Below, in pieces: positions 1 to 26,506 of a stretch of 64,000 nucleotides of DNA. This stretch comes from Nematostella vectensis (lineage: Eukaryota; Cnidaria; Anthozoa; Actiniaria; Edwardsiidae). The position numbers and the translations under genes are program-made. The first letter of the stretch is position 1. Each line of letters begins with the position of its first letter. A model generated the notes under the pieces. The model was not told where the DNA came from, made no database searches, and saw only the letters and a program-made list of their open reading frames with translations. The stretch is taken from positions 6,125,306-6,189,305 of the forward strand of contig NC_064046.1 of assembly GCF_932526225.1 (NCBI RefSeq). Direction: 5' to 3'.

Positions 1-2580
1 TATAGCCAAACAACGTAGCTAGCCCAGTCACCGGCATCATTACCGGGATTCCTGTGGCGGGTAAGCTCGCTCCTGCCGCCAGTCAGAATCCGAATATTAT
101 GGAAATATTTGTCTGAGAGATGTAGCTTGTTTTGCGGTCATAAGATTGATTAACATAACTGCATGTTTGCATGAGTGATCATCAAGACGATATATGGCTA
201 CTAGGAAACATGAATAAAAAAATCAACCAATACCGTTAAGACTGTCAAGACGTCTCGCAACGCCCTTTGATTTAGGAATAAATTACTTTGTTATTGCCAT
301 TGATAAGAGAGATAAGGCCTGCAGAGAGTAAAGCTTTGAAAACTAAAAAGGTAGGCTTTTCATAGACGCCTGACGAAGGGAGGGTTGGACAGTCGCTTAC
401 TGATTTTACTTAAGGAAACTTTTAATTGAGTTAGGCTTATTTTATTCAGAATATAATAGTAAAACTACCATAACCCAAAAATCACGTATAATATTGTGAC
501 CTGGCAAAAAGCGACATTTTCGCATAAAGGACTTGATATTTTGGAAATACGATCCTAACCTGGTGTTAATGTGTACAGCCAATTGAAATATTTGAAGCGA
601 CTAAGCTGAATAAAGTGAAAACATAGACTGCAACGTAAAGTAAATGCTCGACCCTCATGTGTCACCAGACCACATCATTTATGCTATAACATATGAGTGT
701 TCTATTTAAGATTTTAAAGAATGAAAAATCTAATTTAAACATTACTATTATCAGATTATTTTTGATTTGATCGCACAGTTTGACTTATTCCTTCTAACAA
801 TAACTGATGGTTATGTTACGAGGTTTTTGTGGTTCTTTTATGGTATTGGGGTAGCCGGGGATCGTACACGCTGAGCAAGGGTTGGCCGTCTTCTTTATTC
901 TTTATTGCACGGCTTGAGTGTTTACAAATGGTAGAGCTACCACTGGCTAGCGGCTGTAAGAAGGTAAGTACTTTAGGAAGGTAGTGAAGGAACATCTCTT
1001 TCCCGAAAAGTTGACGAAGCCAACTTTAGAGAGTCCTGACTAAACCAACCTAGAGCAGTGCCGTGTAGTGTCCTCGCAACAGTTACAGTACAATCCTAAA
1101 GCTAGTTACTATGCTGCTCAATTTGTACTAATCTCATTAATAAACTGGTCAAACTGGTTTTAAGGATGATGTAAGAATAGAAGATCGGGTGTTGACTTTG
1201 GAAAGAAAATCAACGATGAAATAATAAATGACTTAGAATAAATTCCTTCGATAAAAATAGCAAGAGCAGTATAAAAGGGTTTGACTATAGTTATATGCAA
1301 AATTAAGTAATGTAACAGCTGTAAGATTAAGGATAAAGGTAATCGTTAAACTGTTATTTTAAGCCTGGCAAATATAAAACCTGTTTCGCTAAACAGTAAC
1401 TACGCATGCTTAGTCAAACAATGAAGAGATCCACGTAAAGCAAATAAGTGAAATGTCGAATGGAAAGTGGAAGTAAATATCTGACGTGTCGGAAACGACT
1501 TTTGCATAGATTAACAATTCCTTCATAACAGTTATGTACACCTCAATCACTGTCACACCCCTTGAAAGATTTGATCTCGAATTCTACCTTGTAGTCTAAC
1601 AAGGCTGACTGTAATATTGTATATCTTTGATGGAAATGATGATGGTGGTGGCACCCTTACAGTTATTAGAAAAAGATAATCTTAATGATACGTGTTATGT
1701 TTAGGCTATGGCGATCATGGTCTATGATTTTATTCAAATTCAGAAACGTTCATCACGTTCATAACCAATTAAGAAATATGAAGTAAATATAAAATCTACA
1801 TAAAATATATATGTTTGAACATATATACATATTTTTTCTAAAAATATACATACATATTTGTTTCTAAAAATTGTTAATGATATGATGGTATAAAAATAAA
1901 CACACAAAAACAAAAACAACAACAGCTACAACAATAACAATAATAATAACGATAACTATAACGCCTGGGTACAGGCTCACCTTCTCCCGGTCACTAAGAA
2001 CACAAGAACATAGTCTTTCTGTGCTATCGCAGCGAGGTCGACTGAAGCGACCGAGCGGAGACAGCAGTTTTAATCAATGAAGGACAAACTAGGCGCGTGA
2101 GGGATGCCGGTATCATATTTTTAATGTGACCAGCCTGCTTTGCGCGCATCGCACGACAGTTTTTGTTTTGACGATGTTGAAGAATTGTTTCCAGTGTTTC
2201 ATGTGGTGAAACTCATTCTCCTGACCAGTTTTTCATGCTCGATTCTTGAGTATCTTTGACAAAGCTTGGTAAGGGTGAGGGGACCTTGAAATCAATTTTG
2301 ATACACACACATGCCCGCTTTTTCCAAAGAAGAGAGATCATTTCAAAACCGTGCCCCTAAAAGAAGCTTCTGCTCGATATCTAACCGTTTTTATTTTCAA
2401 TCTTTATGAGTATGAAAATTTTTAAATAAAATTACAATAAATACAAGGGCAATACAAAACATGAAAATAGAGAAGGGACAGTGATAGCTCAGCTAGATAT
2501 CGGGTCACTGACCGGTAGTGACAGATCTTTAGAAGCTTGTTTATTATCTAAGAATAGCGAAATTCAACTTTTTTGCAAGG
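1..2580. other. Upstream intergenic stretch, no gene seen
   Basis: No open frame here has the length or composition of a coding exon, and I found no donor/acceptor pair joining in phase. The stretch is AT-rich, with a CAA/AAT-rich low-complexity run near 1915-1960. The last kilobase may hold the promoter and 5' UTR of the MARVEL-domain gene, but I cannot place a transcription start. Confidence 0.5.
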
Positions 2581-2740
2581 GCCGTAGCAGGGAATGGGGC
2601 ACTGGGGCACGTGACCCCCAATATTTTTATAAAATCATAAGTAAATGACCAGTAGGGGCGTGGCTGTGTCCCCCAATATTTTCTTAATGTTTTTGTATTG
2701 TGCCCCCTACCCCCTTTTATCTAACGTTGCCTGCTACGGC
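2581..2740. mobile_element. Short MITE with 11-bp perfect terminal inverted repeats
   Basis: The ends GCCGTAGCAGG (2581-2591) and CCTGCTACGGC (2730-2740) are exact inverse complements enclosing 160 bp. The interior is itself partly inverted (GGGGCAC tracts against GTGCCCCC). It encodes nothing. It lies about 120 bp before the start codon of the MARVEL-domain gene, so it may sit in that promoter or 5' UTR. A diverged partial copy lies at 4379-4484 in intron 3 of the same gene. Confidence 0.7.
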
Positions 2741-2861
2741 TATGATACGATGTATGACAACGGGGTTATAGTCAGCAGGACATACGGGCACAACACAGGC
2801 TACCCGTCAGTATAGGACAAGACGATGCTGATTGTTTTGTTGATATGACTCTTAAAGCAAT

Positions 2862-5125
2862 ATGAATGAAGAGGACCCGGTGCAGCCAGAGGATATTCCA
2901 AATAATGAGAAGCAAGAGAACAAGCGCTCACAGGGTGCAGTCACCATCAACGTGGGATATCTGAAGTCGTTCCAGGGAGTCCTGAAATTCGTTGAAATTG
3001 TGAGTACATTTTTCAAAGAGAGTTCAGAATAGGACACAGGGAGCCTGTGCCAAGAGGGGTGAGGATAGTTTGCGACAGAGAGCCCTTCCTCTTTTTTTCT
3101 CCCCCCTTTCCGTTATGTTCCATTGACAGTTATCTCTTTTCAAATCTCGGCGTGTTTTGTGTTTACTTTATAATCAGTAGTTTAACGGGCTCCACATCAT
3201 GAGTTTTCCGTGGGCCATGTTCACTCAATAATCGCCATAAGTGATAAAAAATAGCTAGAAGAATTACACATGAATCGCATTAATGGCCATCTGCTTGGTA
3301 TATCAAAAGATAAGCAGAGTATCCACTCTTAGCATGGCTCAAGGAAAACTCCAGGCGTAATCAAGGCGCACAACTGTTAACGTGACTCTATTCACCTCAG
3401 GTACTGCTGCTGTTGGCATTCGCGTGCACGTCATCTGGAACCCCTTTCAACAATTTACTCAGGAACTATGACTTCTTCATGTTCACCACTGTGTTCCCGT
3501 GGATCCTATGCATCATCATAATTATATTGTACCTCTTTTGTCTTGTGGACAAAGTGCCGCAAATCAACTGGAATCTCACGGTAAGAGCGTATCTCAATAA
3601 CGCGTATTTAGAAGACTATATATACAGTCAGTGCATATATATGGGAATTTTCCAACAAGGGACAAAACAGTGCTTAACCTGACATCAGTGTCATCATTAT
3701 CGTCATTATCATTGTATCCGTGCCAATGCAATCACAACAATAAAAATAATTACCATCATGATCGATATATCTTTGAAACCAGGTTTCAAAGATATATCCA
3801 TCTTTATCATATCATCATATCGTTAATATCATTATCCCCACCTGAAAGAAAACCAATTCCATGTGTCCTATTTGTGTTCAGGTGCTGATTAACGCAGTCA
3901 TTTGGTTCATTCTCATCATCATCTCCTCTTCACTTCTCGCCCGAGATATCGGTAACCTTGAGGACTTAATCGTGAAAATAGAAGTCCCTGCGCGGATCAA
4001 AGTGGGCGTGGTAAGATTCATTTTAATCTCTTCAGTAGCTATAGAGTGGAGCGACAGCTCAGTGGTACGGGCTGCGCTTCTTAAGCAAGAGGGCCGGGGT
4101 GCTAACTCATGTCAGGTCAAAAGGGATTCTTTTATTCTGGCTCTGTACATTTGCGTGTGGCTAGGTTTACTACGTTAAATGGCGGTCCTCAGGCGCGAAC
4201 ACAGCGCGCACCCTATTTTTCCTTGGCCGCCAAAGAAGTCGGTCATTTCTTATAAAGGAATCTTCAAATTCTATGCTCCCCCAATCCTGGGCACGATACT
4301 GGCCCTGTCTCGCAAAAACCTAGCTAACCAACCTGTAAAGAACCGCTGAAGAAGAAGGCAGAGTCCACCTTCAATCATGGCCGTAGTAGGGGGTGGGGCA
4401 CGTGTCCCCTAATATTTCTAAAAAAAAAAGCGAAATGACCAATAAGGGCGTGGCGGTGCCCCTCCCCCAAATGTTTTCTTAAACTAGCGGTTCCGCTCGT
4501 ATAGACTAACACTTCTTCATCCATGTAAGCTGAGTGGTAGCAGTGCGACTTAGAGTGGTTTTCAAAAAAACTTTGAAGTACTATCTAGTTTATTTAGTAC
4601 TAATACACTGTTGTCTTTGTTCTCTTTTGTTCTGGCTTAACTATTACACCTTAACAATTAAATTTTGTTGCACTGGATTTTGAAAACCACTCTATGTAGC
4701 AGTCCGAATAAGACCCCATGTAATTTAAATCCAGTGTAATTCATTGCTGCAATTCTGGATAAAGTCGGCCCAGCTTTCTTTCCATTCCATAGACAAAATA
4801 ATCATCATACTGCAGTTTTCAATACACTGAGGGTAAAGCTTAAGTATAGCTGCTTCTATACTTCGAATGTCTTTGTGATAGAATTGCATTTTATGCTTTT
4901 GGATTGATCGGCTTCTTGTAGTGAGGTGGTGTGTGGCACCGCCAAATAAATAAATAAATATTGAAATTATTTTCTCCAGTTTTAATGGGCCTTAACTACA
5001 TAGCATTAACAAATCCCTGTGATTTAGGCTAACAAAATTATTTCTTTTTTCAGGCGTTTGGATTTTTTTCCTGCTTCGCTTTTATTGGGGATGCCGTCAT
5101 ACATTTTCTTGTGATTAGAGGATGA
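2862..5125 (+). CDS. MARVEL-domain tetraspanning membrane protein (CMTM/plasmolipin-like)
   Basis: Four exons, 2862-2999, 3401-3580, 3882-4010 and 5054-5125, all join in phase 0 at GT-AG introns to give a 172-residue protein. The start is the first ATG after an in-frame stop-rich leader. The N-terminus is polar and acidic. Four hydrophobic segments follow: one spanning the exon 1/2 junction (about residues 41-60), one in exon 2 (about 75-95), one in exon 3 (about 107-126) and one in exon 4 (about 150-170). The spacing fits the MARVEL fold of the chemokine-like-factor (CMTM) and plasmolipin/MAL families, which act in membrane apposition and vesicle trafficking. I cannot choose between these subfamilies. 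A poly(A) signal AATAAA lies at 5193-5198. The gene is convergent with the BBS10-like gene. The family call is from topology and length and is fairly secure; the cellular role is inference. Confidence 0.78.
3764..3798. repeat. Perfect 35-nt palindrome
   Basis: Two 17-nt arms (3764-3780 and 3782-3798) are exact inverse complements around a single base, in intron 2 of the MARVEL gene. This is probably a fold-back relic of a small transposon; no function can be assigned. Confidence 0.7.
4043..4330 (+). mobile_element. Possible tRNA-derived SINE
   Basis: The segment 4050-4105 resembles a tRNA head. It has an A-box-like ACAGCTCAGTGG, an anticodon-arm-like CTTCTTAAG and a degenerate B-box-like GGGTGCTAACTC. 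A longer unrelated body follows to about 4330. It lies in intron 3 of the MARVEL gene, just after the exon 3 donor. The cloverleaf does not close, so it is not a working tRNA. SINE identity needs other genomic copies. Confidence 0.35.
4379..4484. mobile_element. Partial diverged copy of the 2581-2740 MITE
   Basis: The left terminus GGCCGTAGTAGG and the run of GGGGCACGTG...AATATT...AATGACCA...AGGGCGTGGC motifs match 2580-2690 in order. The right terminus is absent. It lies in intron 3 of the MARVEL gene. Confidence 0.6.
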
Positions 5126-5779
5126 GTGCAAATACGAGCTGCCAAGGCGGAACTTAACCTTTAAATTTTTTGTAAGAGTCAAATTAAGTAATAATAAAGT
5201 CCAGTTATATCCATAAAAAATGATGGGAATAATGCTGCCCTGGATACAAGAGGCTCCAAGCTTCAGTCAAAACCAAAGAGCAAAAGAAGCACCTAGCTTG
5301 GAGCCTTCTACATCCTGGTTTGAAAAGAGTTTTTTGTTACTGGGATCAGCCATTCAGCTGTCCAGTGCGCCTTCTTGCATTGCAATGTGCACAAATTATT
5401 TCAGTAAGGAGCTTAAGTCAAGTCTTCCTAAATGCAATGACATGTCTTGGAAATTTCAGTTAAGGTTTCCATCGGCCTGCCAGTATTAAATTGGCATGAT
5501 TGCTGCTATAATAATTTGAACTCTCAAATCTAACCTTTATTCTGTTATGATTATTATCACCTTTCCCCTAATATACCTTGTTTGCTTACTACAGAGGGCT
5601 CCCTTAACTATATTTTTATTTAGGTTTTGGATTTTCTTAAACCTGGAGGGGTCTGTAGAGGAGAGTAGTAGTAACATACTGCATAGAACAGTAAATACAG
5701 TTTTACATCTGTACTTTATGCCCACAAGAAAACCAGCCAAAATGGGAAAATAGGAAATATTATCATCAATAAGGCAATA
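5126..5779. other. Convergent intergenic region
   Basis: This holds the 3' UTR and AATAAA (5193-5198) of the MARVEL gene, then the downstream flank of the BBS10-like gene. An imperfect inverted repeat around the word CTTGGAGCC (about 5249-5308) is the only structure. The short open frame at 5220-5489 shows no recognisable domain and I do not call it. Confidence 0.5.
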
Positions 5780-7471
5780 TTAGTCATCAGATTCATCTAC
5801 TGTTTCCTTTGGTCGACAAGCGACTCCAAGTACCTGATTGATCCTCAAGACCTGTGTCACACATTGGAACACACAATGTAGTGTATCTTTCTTTGCCAGC
5901 AAAGGCTCAAGAATTTCATGAACGAATGGGTTGATGGGCAGCCCTGTTCTCCCATCAATGCCTTCAGACAGATTACTATTCCTCCATGAAGTTTCCATTA
6001 TTTGCAATTGTGTTAAAAATTGTTGTAGCCCCTGCTTACCTGCAAAGGAATTTTGATACAGAGTTCTAGGGATTTGTAGGAGTGACTTTCCAAGTATTTG
6101 GCAAGCTAGGGCCAGCTCTGTATTTGTTATCATCTTGGACAAATGCTGCAAGTCACTAGCGAGGGCAACTTCAACTAAACCACAACCTGGTAAAAGCAAT
6201 AATGCCCGCCTATCTGTACTAAAAGTCATCTTAATAGCCTTAAGTGCATCCAATAAAGCAAGGTAATACTGTCTACATAGACCCTCAGCTGGTCCACATA
6301 ACATTATCTGATGAGCTGAGACTTCACTGACGCCAAGAACTAGGTGAGAGTATTTCTGGTTTCCAATAATTTTTGGACTACAAGACTTTGCACTTCCCTG
6401 GAAAATATCTGGTAATGTTGGCTTGTCCAGATTTAAATCTTGCAAAGGCTGTATAGATAAAACATTGCAAATATAACTAATGGTTTCTATAGGAATGGAG
6501 TGAATAACAGCAATATTGAGTTGGTTACACAAATGAATAACCATATCGGACATGACCTTGCTTGTGATGATCAACTGAATTTCTTGCATCTTCAGGTATT
6601 GTAAAATCTTCAAGGTGTTCGTTCTCTTCCAGTTTAAAGTTGTATCAAACAAATTACCTTTGGTTATTCTTAGTGTGGTTGGAGTCTCAGGTGTGCACTC
6701 ATCTAGTGCAAACGTCAAAGCAATGAATTTGAAGCCATTGGGGAAGTTGCGCATGCCAAATCCCTTAGTTTTTGTAGACATCTGTTGAGGAATCATGACG
6801 CCCTCGACAACATGAGAAAAATCTTGTGGTGCACCAATGCACTCAAGGCAAATTTCAGAGAAGGCATCTATAGAATCCAAGACAAATTGATACAATTGAC
6901 TGTGAGCGCTGCAAGAGAGATGCAAAAAATCAGCCAACAGCGTAGCTAAGTTATCCCTTTGTTGTTTCGGAAATTTTCCATTAAGGCATGTGTTAATGAC
7001 CGCTTTTAGTTTTTTTCGTACTAGTTCACAATTGTCTTCACTCAAATCTACACGAACTTCAAGGTTATCAAAGGCACGCAAAAATAAATCGTCAAAACGT
7101 TCAGATTCTATCTTGTTGAACGCTTGTGAAAATGAGAAGAGTTCGATCTGAGTCTTAGCGCTCAGTTCTTTGAGTGTTTTTTCTTTTGTTATCCCTGTTA
7201 TATTAGCTATTTCTCTGAAGATTTCAGCAAGAATTATAATGAAGTAGCTTGCACCAGAACCGGTTCTGCCGGACAGACTTCGTGCCGCTTCTGCAATCAT
7301 TCTTCCCGCCGGGTTCGCCATAGTTAACGACTCTAAAATCATGGAGCCGCTGTTTGTAATGAGAATATTCCCAGAAGAAGATCTTAGCATAACGTCAAGT
7401 CCATTCGGGCCAAAACTTTTTTTTAAAATGCGTTCAAAATTTTGGCAAGTTTGAAGTGCGGCAGCCGCCAT
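5780..7471 (-). CDS. BBS10: BBS10-like chaperonin (Bardet-Biedl syndrome 10 homologue)
   Basis: A single-exon 563-residue protein of the group II chaperonin (TCP-1/CCT) fold. Two features point to BBS10 rather than MKKS or BBS12. The N-terminus runs AALQ...E.I...GPNGLDV with an IARMI-like helix (PAGRMIAEA) before the ATP loop. The region HLVLGVSEVSAHQIMLCGP and an acidic tail ending DESDD also match BBS10 order. Human BBS10 is about 720 residues and carries a large insertion in its second half that this protein lacks. BBS10 with MKKS, BBS12 and CCT subunits assembles the BBSome needed for ciliary membrane trafficking. In CCT subunits the nucleotide loop is GDGTT; here residues 71-75 read GSGAS, so the aspartate is serine and ATP hydrolysis is doubtful. 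The start lies 545 bp from the divergent RUN-DEF8 gene. Confidence 0.85.
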   Translation of the reverse strand: MAAAALQTCQNFERILKKSFGPNGLDVMLRSSSGNILITNSGSMILESLTMANPAGRMIAEAARSLSGRTGSGASYFIIILAEIFREIANITGITKEKTLKELSAKTQIELFSFSQAFNKIESERFDDLFLRAFDNLEVRVDLSEDNCELVRKKLKAVINTCLNGKFPKQQRDNLATLLADFLHLSCSAHSQLYQFVLDSIDAFSEICLECIGAPQDFSHVVEGVMIPQQMSTKTKGFGMRNFPNGFKFIALTFALDECTPETPTTLRITKGNLFDTTLNWKRTNTLKILQYLKMQEIQLIITSKVMSDMVIHLCNQLNIAVIHSIPIETISYICNVLSIQPLQDLNLDKPTLPDIFQGSAKSCSPKIIGNQKYSHLVLGVSEVSAHQIMLCGPAEGLCRQYYLALLDALKAIKMTFSTDRRALLLLPGCGLVEVALASDLQHLSKMITNTELALACQILGKSLLQIPRTLYQNSFAGKQGLQQFLTQLQIMETSWRNSNLSEGIDGRTGLPINPFVHEILEPLLAKKDTLHCVFQCVTQVLRINQVLGVACRPKETVDESDD

Positions 7472-8015
7472 TTTGAAGGTATGAGTCGGCGGTTTGAATG
7501 GGCAGATACTTCATGGTTTTAGTTGAACGGCGTCTATTCAAAGATTCTCAATAGAATGTTCTACTTGAAGTATAGCACTAATTGCGGATGTAGTCAATCT
7601 CCCGGATGTATGTCAACATGGCGGAATTGTTTTGAAAATGGCGCAAAAATCTTTTTAGGGTTTCTAAGAATTTGTTGCTTATACGAGGAGGAAAATTTCT
7701 AGTTCATACTGAAATACATCCAAAAGTTGCAGCTCCACACCTGCGTTTAATGGCAACCTTTTAACCTCCGGCACTTTGTGATGAGTTCAAACTTCTACTT
7801 CGCTTGACATAAGAACAATAGACCAATAGAGAATCTTTGAATAGAATTCTTACTAGAAAGCAAAAGGTTGAGTCCTCTGAAAAGAAGGACAGATTTGCAT
7901 GCTGGCTCGAGAAGAAAAAGAGAAAGCGAATGGCTTGGTGAGGGGGTGAAAAATGAAATAGGATCCATGTTTTGAAGTTCGTCATCGTTGAGATTTCTCG
8001 TGACTACCGCGTGAA
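7472..8015. promoter_or_regulatory. Shared divergent promoter region of BBS10 and the RUN-DEF8 gene
   Basis: The two start codons point away from each other and are 545 bp apart, with no gene between. This implies a common promoter region. I see no TATA box in a convincing position for either gene. The region contains the inverted-repeat element at 7533-7845. Coupling of expression is inference. Confidence 0.55.
7533..7845. mobile_element. Inverted-repeat element in the divergent promoter
   Basis: A 17-bp exact inverted repeat, TCTATTCAAAGATTCTC (7533-7549) and its complement (7829-7845), bounds about 313 bp. Weaker inverted similarity continues inward (TGTTCT and GAAGTA words on both arms). 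This is MITE-like and has no coding capacity. Confidence 0.55.
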
Positions 8016-22833
<14,818 letters not shown>

Positions 22834-23389
22834 TACAACATTTGCAATAGCTAAAATATTATGGAATCCAATCAGTCGTAATAAATAAAGACTGTGAGGG
22901 GTGGCACCCCTTTCGATAAGTAATAAAGCTAGCAACAATATTATTTATTAATCAATTTTACTTTTTACTATCGGACACCAGCGATTTATTCCTGAAAGAT
23001 AAACCTTTTTTAAAGCAAAGGAAGTGAATTTTTAAAGGTCGTAGATTTTTTTCATTATATTATGATATTATTATTATTAGTTTATCATTTTACAATCGAG
23101 TTTCCAGCGTTTACTAATTTGTAAAACTTTTTGCTTCAAGATACATCATAGTTTTAATAAAAAGTTAGTCGCTTACTTTTTTTGTAATTTATTTATTCTT
23201 CACGACTCGCCCTAGTCAAGGCAGACCGTATCATGCGTGAGTATATGTGTCGTTAATCTTTTGTCCAGTTCGGAACTAGCCCATTGACCCCAAATTAACA
23301 TGGACTTTAGTGTCATCCAGCAAACGATAAAGCGCGGTACACAGTAGTGACATAACGACATAAGAGAAAGAAAACATGTTATTATTGTG

Positions 23390-25365
23390 ATGTCGTTATG
23401 TCCATGCCGTATGTGGATGGTATGTCGTTAAGTCCATGCCGTATGTGGATGGTATGTCGTTATGTCCATGCCGTATGTAGATGGTATGTCGTTATGTCCA
23501 TGCCGTATGTAGATGGTATGTCGTTATGTCCATGCCGTATGTAGATGGTATGTCGTTATGTCCATGCCGTATGTGGATGGTATGTCGTTATGTCCATGCC
23601 GTATGTAGATGGTTTGTCGTTATGTCCATGCCGTATGTAGATGGTAAGTCGTTATGTCCATGCCGTATGTAAATGGTATGTCGTTATGTCCATGCCGTAT
23701 GTGGATGGTATGTCGTTATGTCCATGCCGTATGTAGATGGTATGTCGTTATGTCCATGCCGTATGTAGATGGTATGTCGTTATGTCCATGCCGTATGTAG
23801 ATGGTATGTCGTTATGTCCATGCCGTATGTAGATGACAAGTCGTTATGTCCATGCCGTATGTGGATGGTATGTCGTTATGTCCATGCCGTATGTAGATGG
23901 TATGTCGTTATGTCCATGCCGTATGTAGATGGTATGTCGTTATGTCCATGCCGTATGTAAATGGTATGTCGTTATGTCCATGCCGTATGTGGATGGTATG
24001 TCGTTATGTCCATGCCGTATGTAGATGGTATGTCGTTATGTCCATGCCGTATGTAAATGGTATGTCGTTATGTCCATGCCGTATGTGGATGGTATGTCGT
24101 TATGTCCATGCCGTATGTAGATGGTATGTCGTTATGTCCATGCCGTATGTAGATGGTATGTCGTTATGTCCATGCCGTATGTAGATGGTATGTCGTTATG
24201 TCCATGCCGTATGTAGATGGTAAGTCGTTATGTCCATGCCGTATGTGGATGGTATGTCGTTATGTCCATGCCGTATGTAGATGGTATGTCGTTATGTCCA
24301 TGCCGTATGTAGATGGTATGTCGTTATGTCCATGCGTATGTAGATGGTATGTCGTTATGTCCATGCCGTATGTAGATGGTATGTCGTTATGTCCATGCCG
24401 TATGTAGATGGTATGTCGTTATGTCCATGGCGTATGTAGATGGTATGTCGTTATGTCCATGCCGTATGTAAATGGTATGTCGTTATGTCCATGCCGTATG
24501 TGGATGGTATGTCGTTATGTCCATGCCGTATGTAGATGGTATGTCGTTATGTCCATGCCGTATGTAGATGGTATGTCGTTATGTCCATGCCGTATGTAGA
24601 TGGTATGTCGTTATGTCCATGCCGTATGTAGATGGTAAGTCGTTATGTCCATGCCGTATGTGGGTGGTATGTCGTTATGTCCATGCCGTATGTAGATGGT
24701 ATGTCGTTATGTCCATGCCGTATGTAGATGGTATGTCGTTATGTCCATGCCGTATGTAGATGGTATGTCGTTATGTCCATGCCGTATGTAGATGGTATGT
24801 CGTTATGTCCATGCCGTATGTAGATGGTATGTCGTTATGTCCATGCCGTATGTAGATGGTATGTCGTTATGTCCATGCCGTATGTAGATGGTATGTCGTT
24901 ATGTCCATGCCGTATGTAGATGGTATGTCGTTATGTCCATGCCGTATGTAAATGGTATGTCGTTATGTCCATGCCGTATGTGGATGGTATGTCGTTATGT
25001 CCATGCCGTATGTAGATGGTATGTCGTTATGTCCATGCCGTATGTAGATGGTATGTCGTTATGTCCATGCCGTATGTAGATGGTATGTCGTTATGTCCAT
25101 GCCGTATGTAGATGGTATGTCGTTATGTCCATGCCGTATGTAGATGGTATGTCGTTATGTCCATGCCGTATGTAGATGGTATGTCGTTATGTCCATGCCG
25201 TATGTAGATGGTATGTCGTTATGTCCATGCCGTATGTAGATGGTATGTCGTTATGTCCATTCCGTATGTAGATGGTATGTCGTTATGTCCATGCCGTATG
25301 TAGATGGTATGTCGTTATGTCCATGCCGTATGTAGATGGTATGTCGTTATGTCCATGCTGTTATG
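23390..25365 (+). repeat. Large minisatellite, 32-bp unit, about 61 copies
   Basis: The unit (TATGTCGTTATGTCC then ATGCCGTATGTAGATGG) repeats for almost 2 kb. Variation is confined to a few positions (TAGATGG, TGGATGG, TAAATGG; GGTATG or GGTAAG), and those variants recur in blocks, which indicates recent higher-order amplification. Just before the array, GACATAACGACATA (about 23348) is the inverse of the unit core. There are no spacers, so this is not a CRISPR array. Confidence 0.95.
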
Positions 25366-25941
25366 TCGCGCCTTGAAGATAAAAAAAAATGAAACAGCGC
25401 ACGCCAATGTGCACGGCGTAAATACTGGTTGTAGAAAGCTGTCCACGCAAGCCTGCTTGCAGATGATGGGTGAATTAAGCCCGGTTAATAGCGGAGCCAG
25501 CGCGGGCCGCGCGCGGAGCTCCATAGCTATAGAAATATGGTATAGCTATGCGACTTGGTTTTGTGGTCATCGCGCGGTTACCCTGTGGTGTCACAATCCA
25601 TCCATCCATCCATCCATCCAGTCAATCGTGCAACTCCCAGACCCCAATCGATCTTACGCTGTTGTGTGTTTTTTACCGCCTCGCTTTGTGCTGCAAAGTT
25701 CGTATGTTCACAGTAGAAAGGCAGCTTGAAAATAGTATTTGGAGTAAATGGGCTGAAGTTTTTGAGGAAACGTTTTGTCTGAAGTACAAGCCGATATAAA
25801 ATCCCGCCCGTGGCAGCAGCAGCAGCTAAAAAGAGGACGAAGGGGAGAGGCTCTACACAACCATTCGATATTTATTCACGTCTATATCTATGCAAGGAGA
25901 TCCTGAGAGGAAAAGTCCTTTTATTGATGTCTGTTTTCAGC
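25366..25941. other. Flank of the 32-bp array, no gene seen
   Basis: A short GC-rich patch with GCGCGGGCCGCGCGCGG lies near 25500, and an ATCC microsatellite at 25596-25620. No supported coding exon was found. Confidence 0.5.
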
Positions 25942-26064
25942 TATAAAAAGCATTCACTTGTGTTGACGAATTCCTGGCTAGCAGAAAGATCACGGTTTAC
26001 AACAAAAAGCGAACACAACCTCTAGGCGACAAACATAAAGCGACCAAACAAACACACTGTCAAG
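25942..26064 (+). promoter_or_regulatory. TATA box with a non-coding 5' exon and strong donor
   Basis: TATAAAAAG at 25942-25950 is followed by about 110 bp without an ATG and then CAAG|GTGAGT (donor at 26065). This is the layout of a promoter and a 5' UTR exon. I find no coding exon on + between here and 35 kb that it could join, so the transcript may be non-coding or the gene may be dead. Confidence 0.35.
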
Positions 26065-26506
26065 GTGAGTTTTTGACGATGGTTTGTATTGAAAATATAA
26101 CATTTTGTTTTTCATTTATAGTTGTGCTTTTATAATGCTCGTTTGTTCGCTTTTTTCCCAAAACCAATCGCTCAAACTAAAACACCGTTACCAGCTTTAG
26201 TATGACGTCAAGACGACATATCAATGTCATCTATCCTTGTTTTGATTGGCTAAAATACCATCTACTTGAATTCCGATTGGCTTATAATTTTGGCACTTGA
26301 ATGGCTTTTATTCAACTGACAATCGCCATGAAAATGTTAACTTCGTAAATACTTACTTTACAAGTTCTATAAATTCAGGCGTATATTCCTTACAGTAAGT
26401 AAGAATTTAATGACAAAAATACGTAGTAGTCTAGCTACTGTATTAATGACACTTAGCATGTTCGATTTATACATATGTTTTTAGAGTACAGATGTTTACA
26501 AGTTTT

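Noticed and set aside
4043..4110. Functional tRNA gene
   Set aside because: A- and B-box-like words are present but the acceptor and T stems do not pair and the 3' end continues into other sequence. At most it is a SINE head.
5220..5489. 89-codon ORF on + between the MARVEL and BBS10 genes
   Set aside because: No domain and an internal inverted repeat; it lies in the 3' flank. Probably chance.
23390..25365. CRISPR-like array of 32-bp repeats
   Set aside because: Units abut without spacers, the locus is a eukaryotic nuclear region and no associated genes exist. It is a minisatellite.
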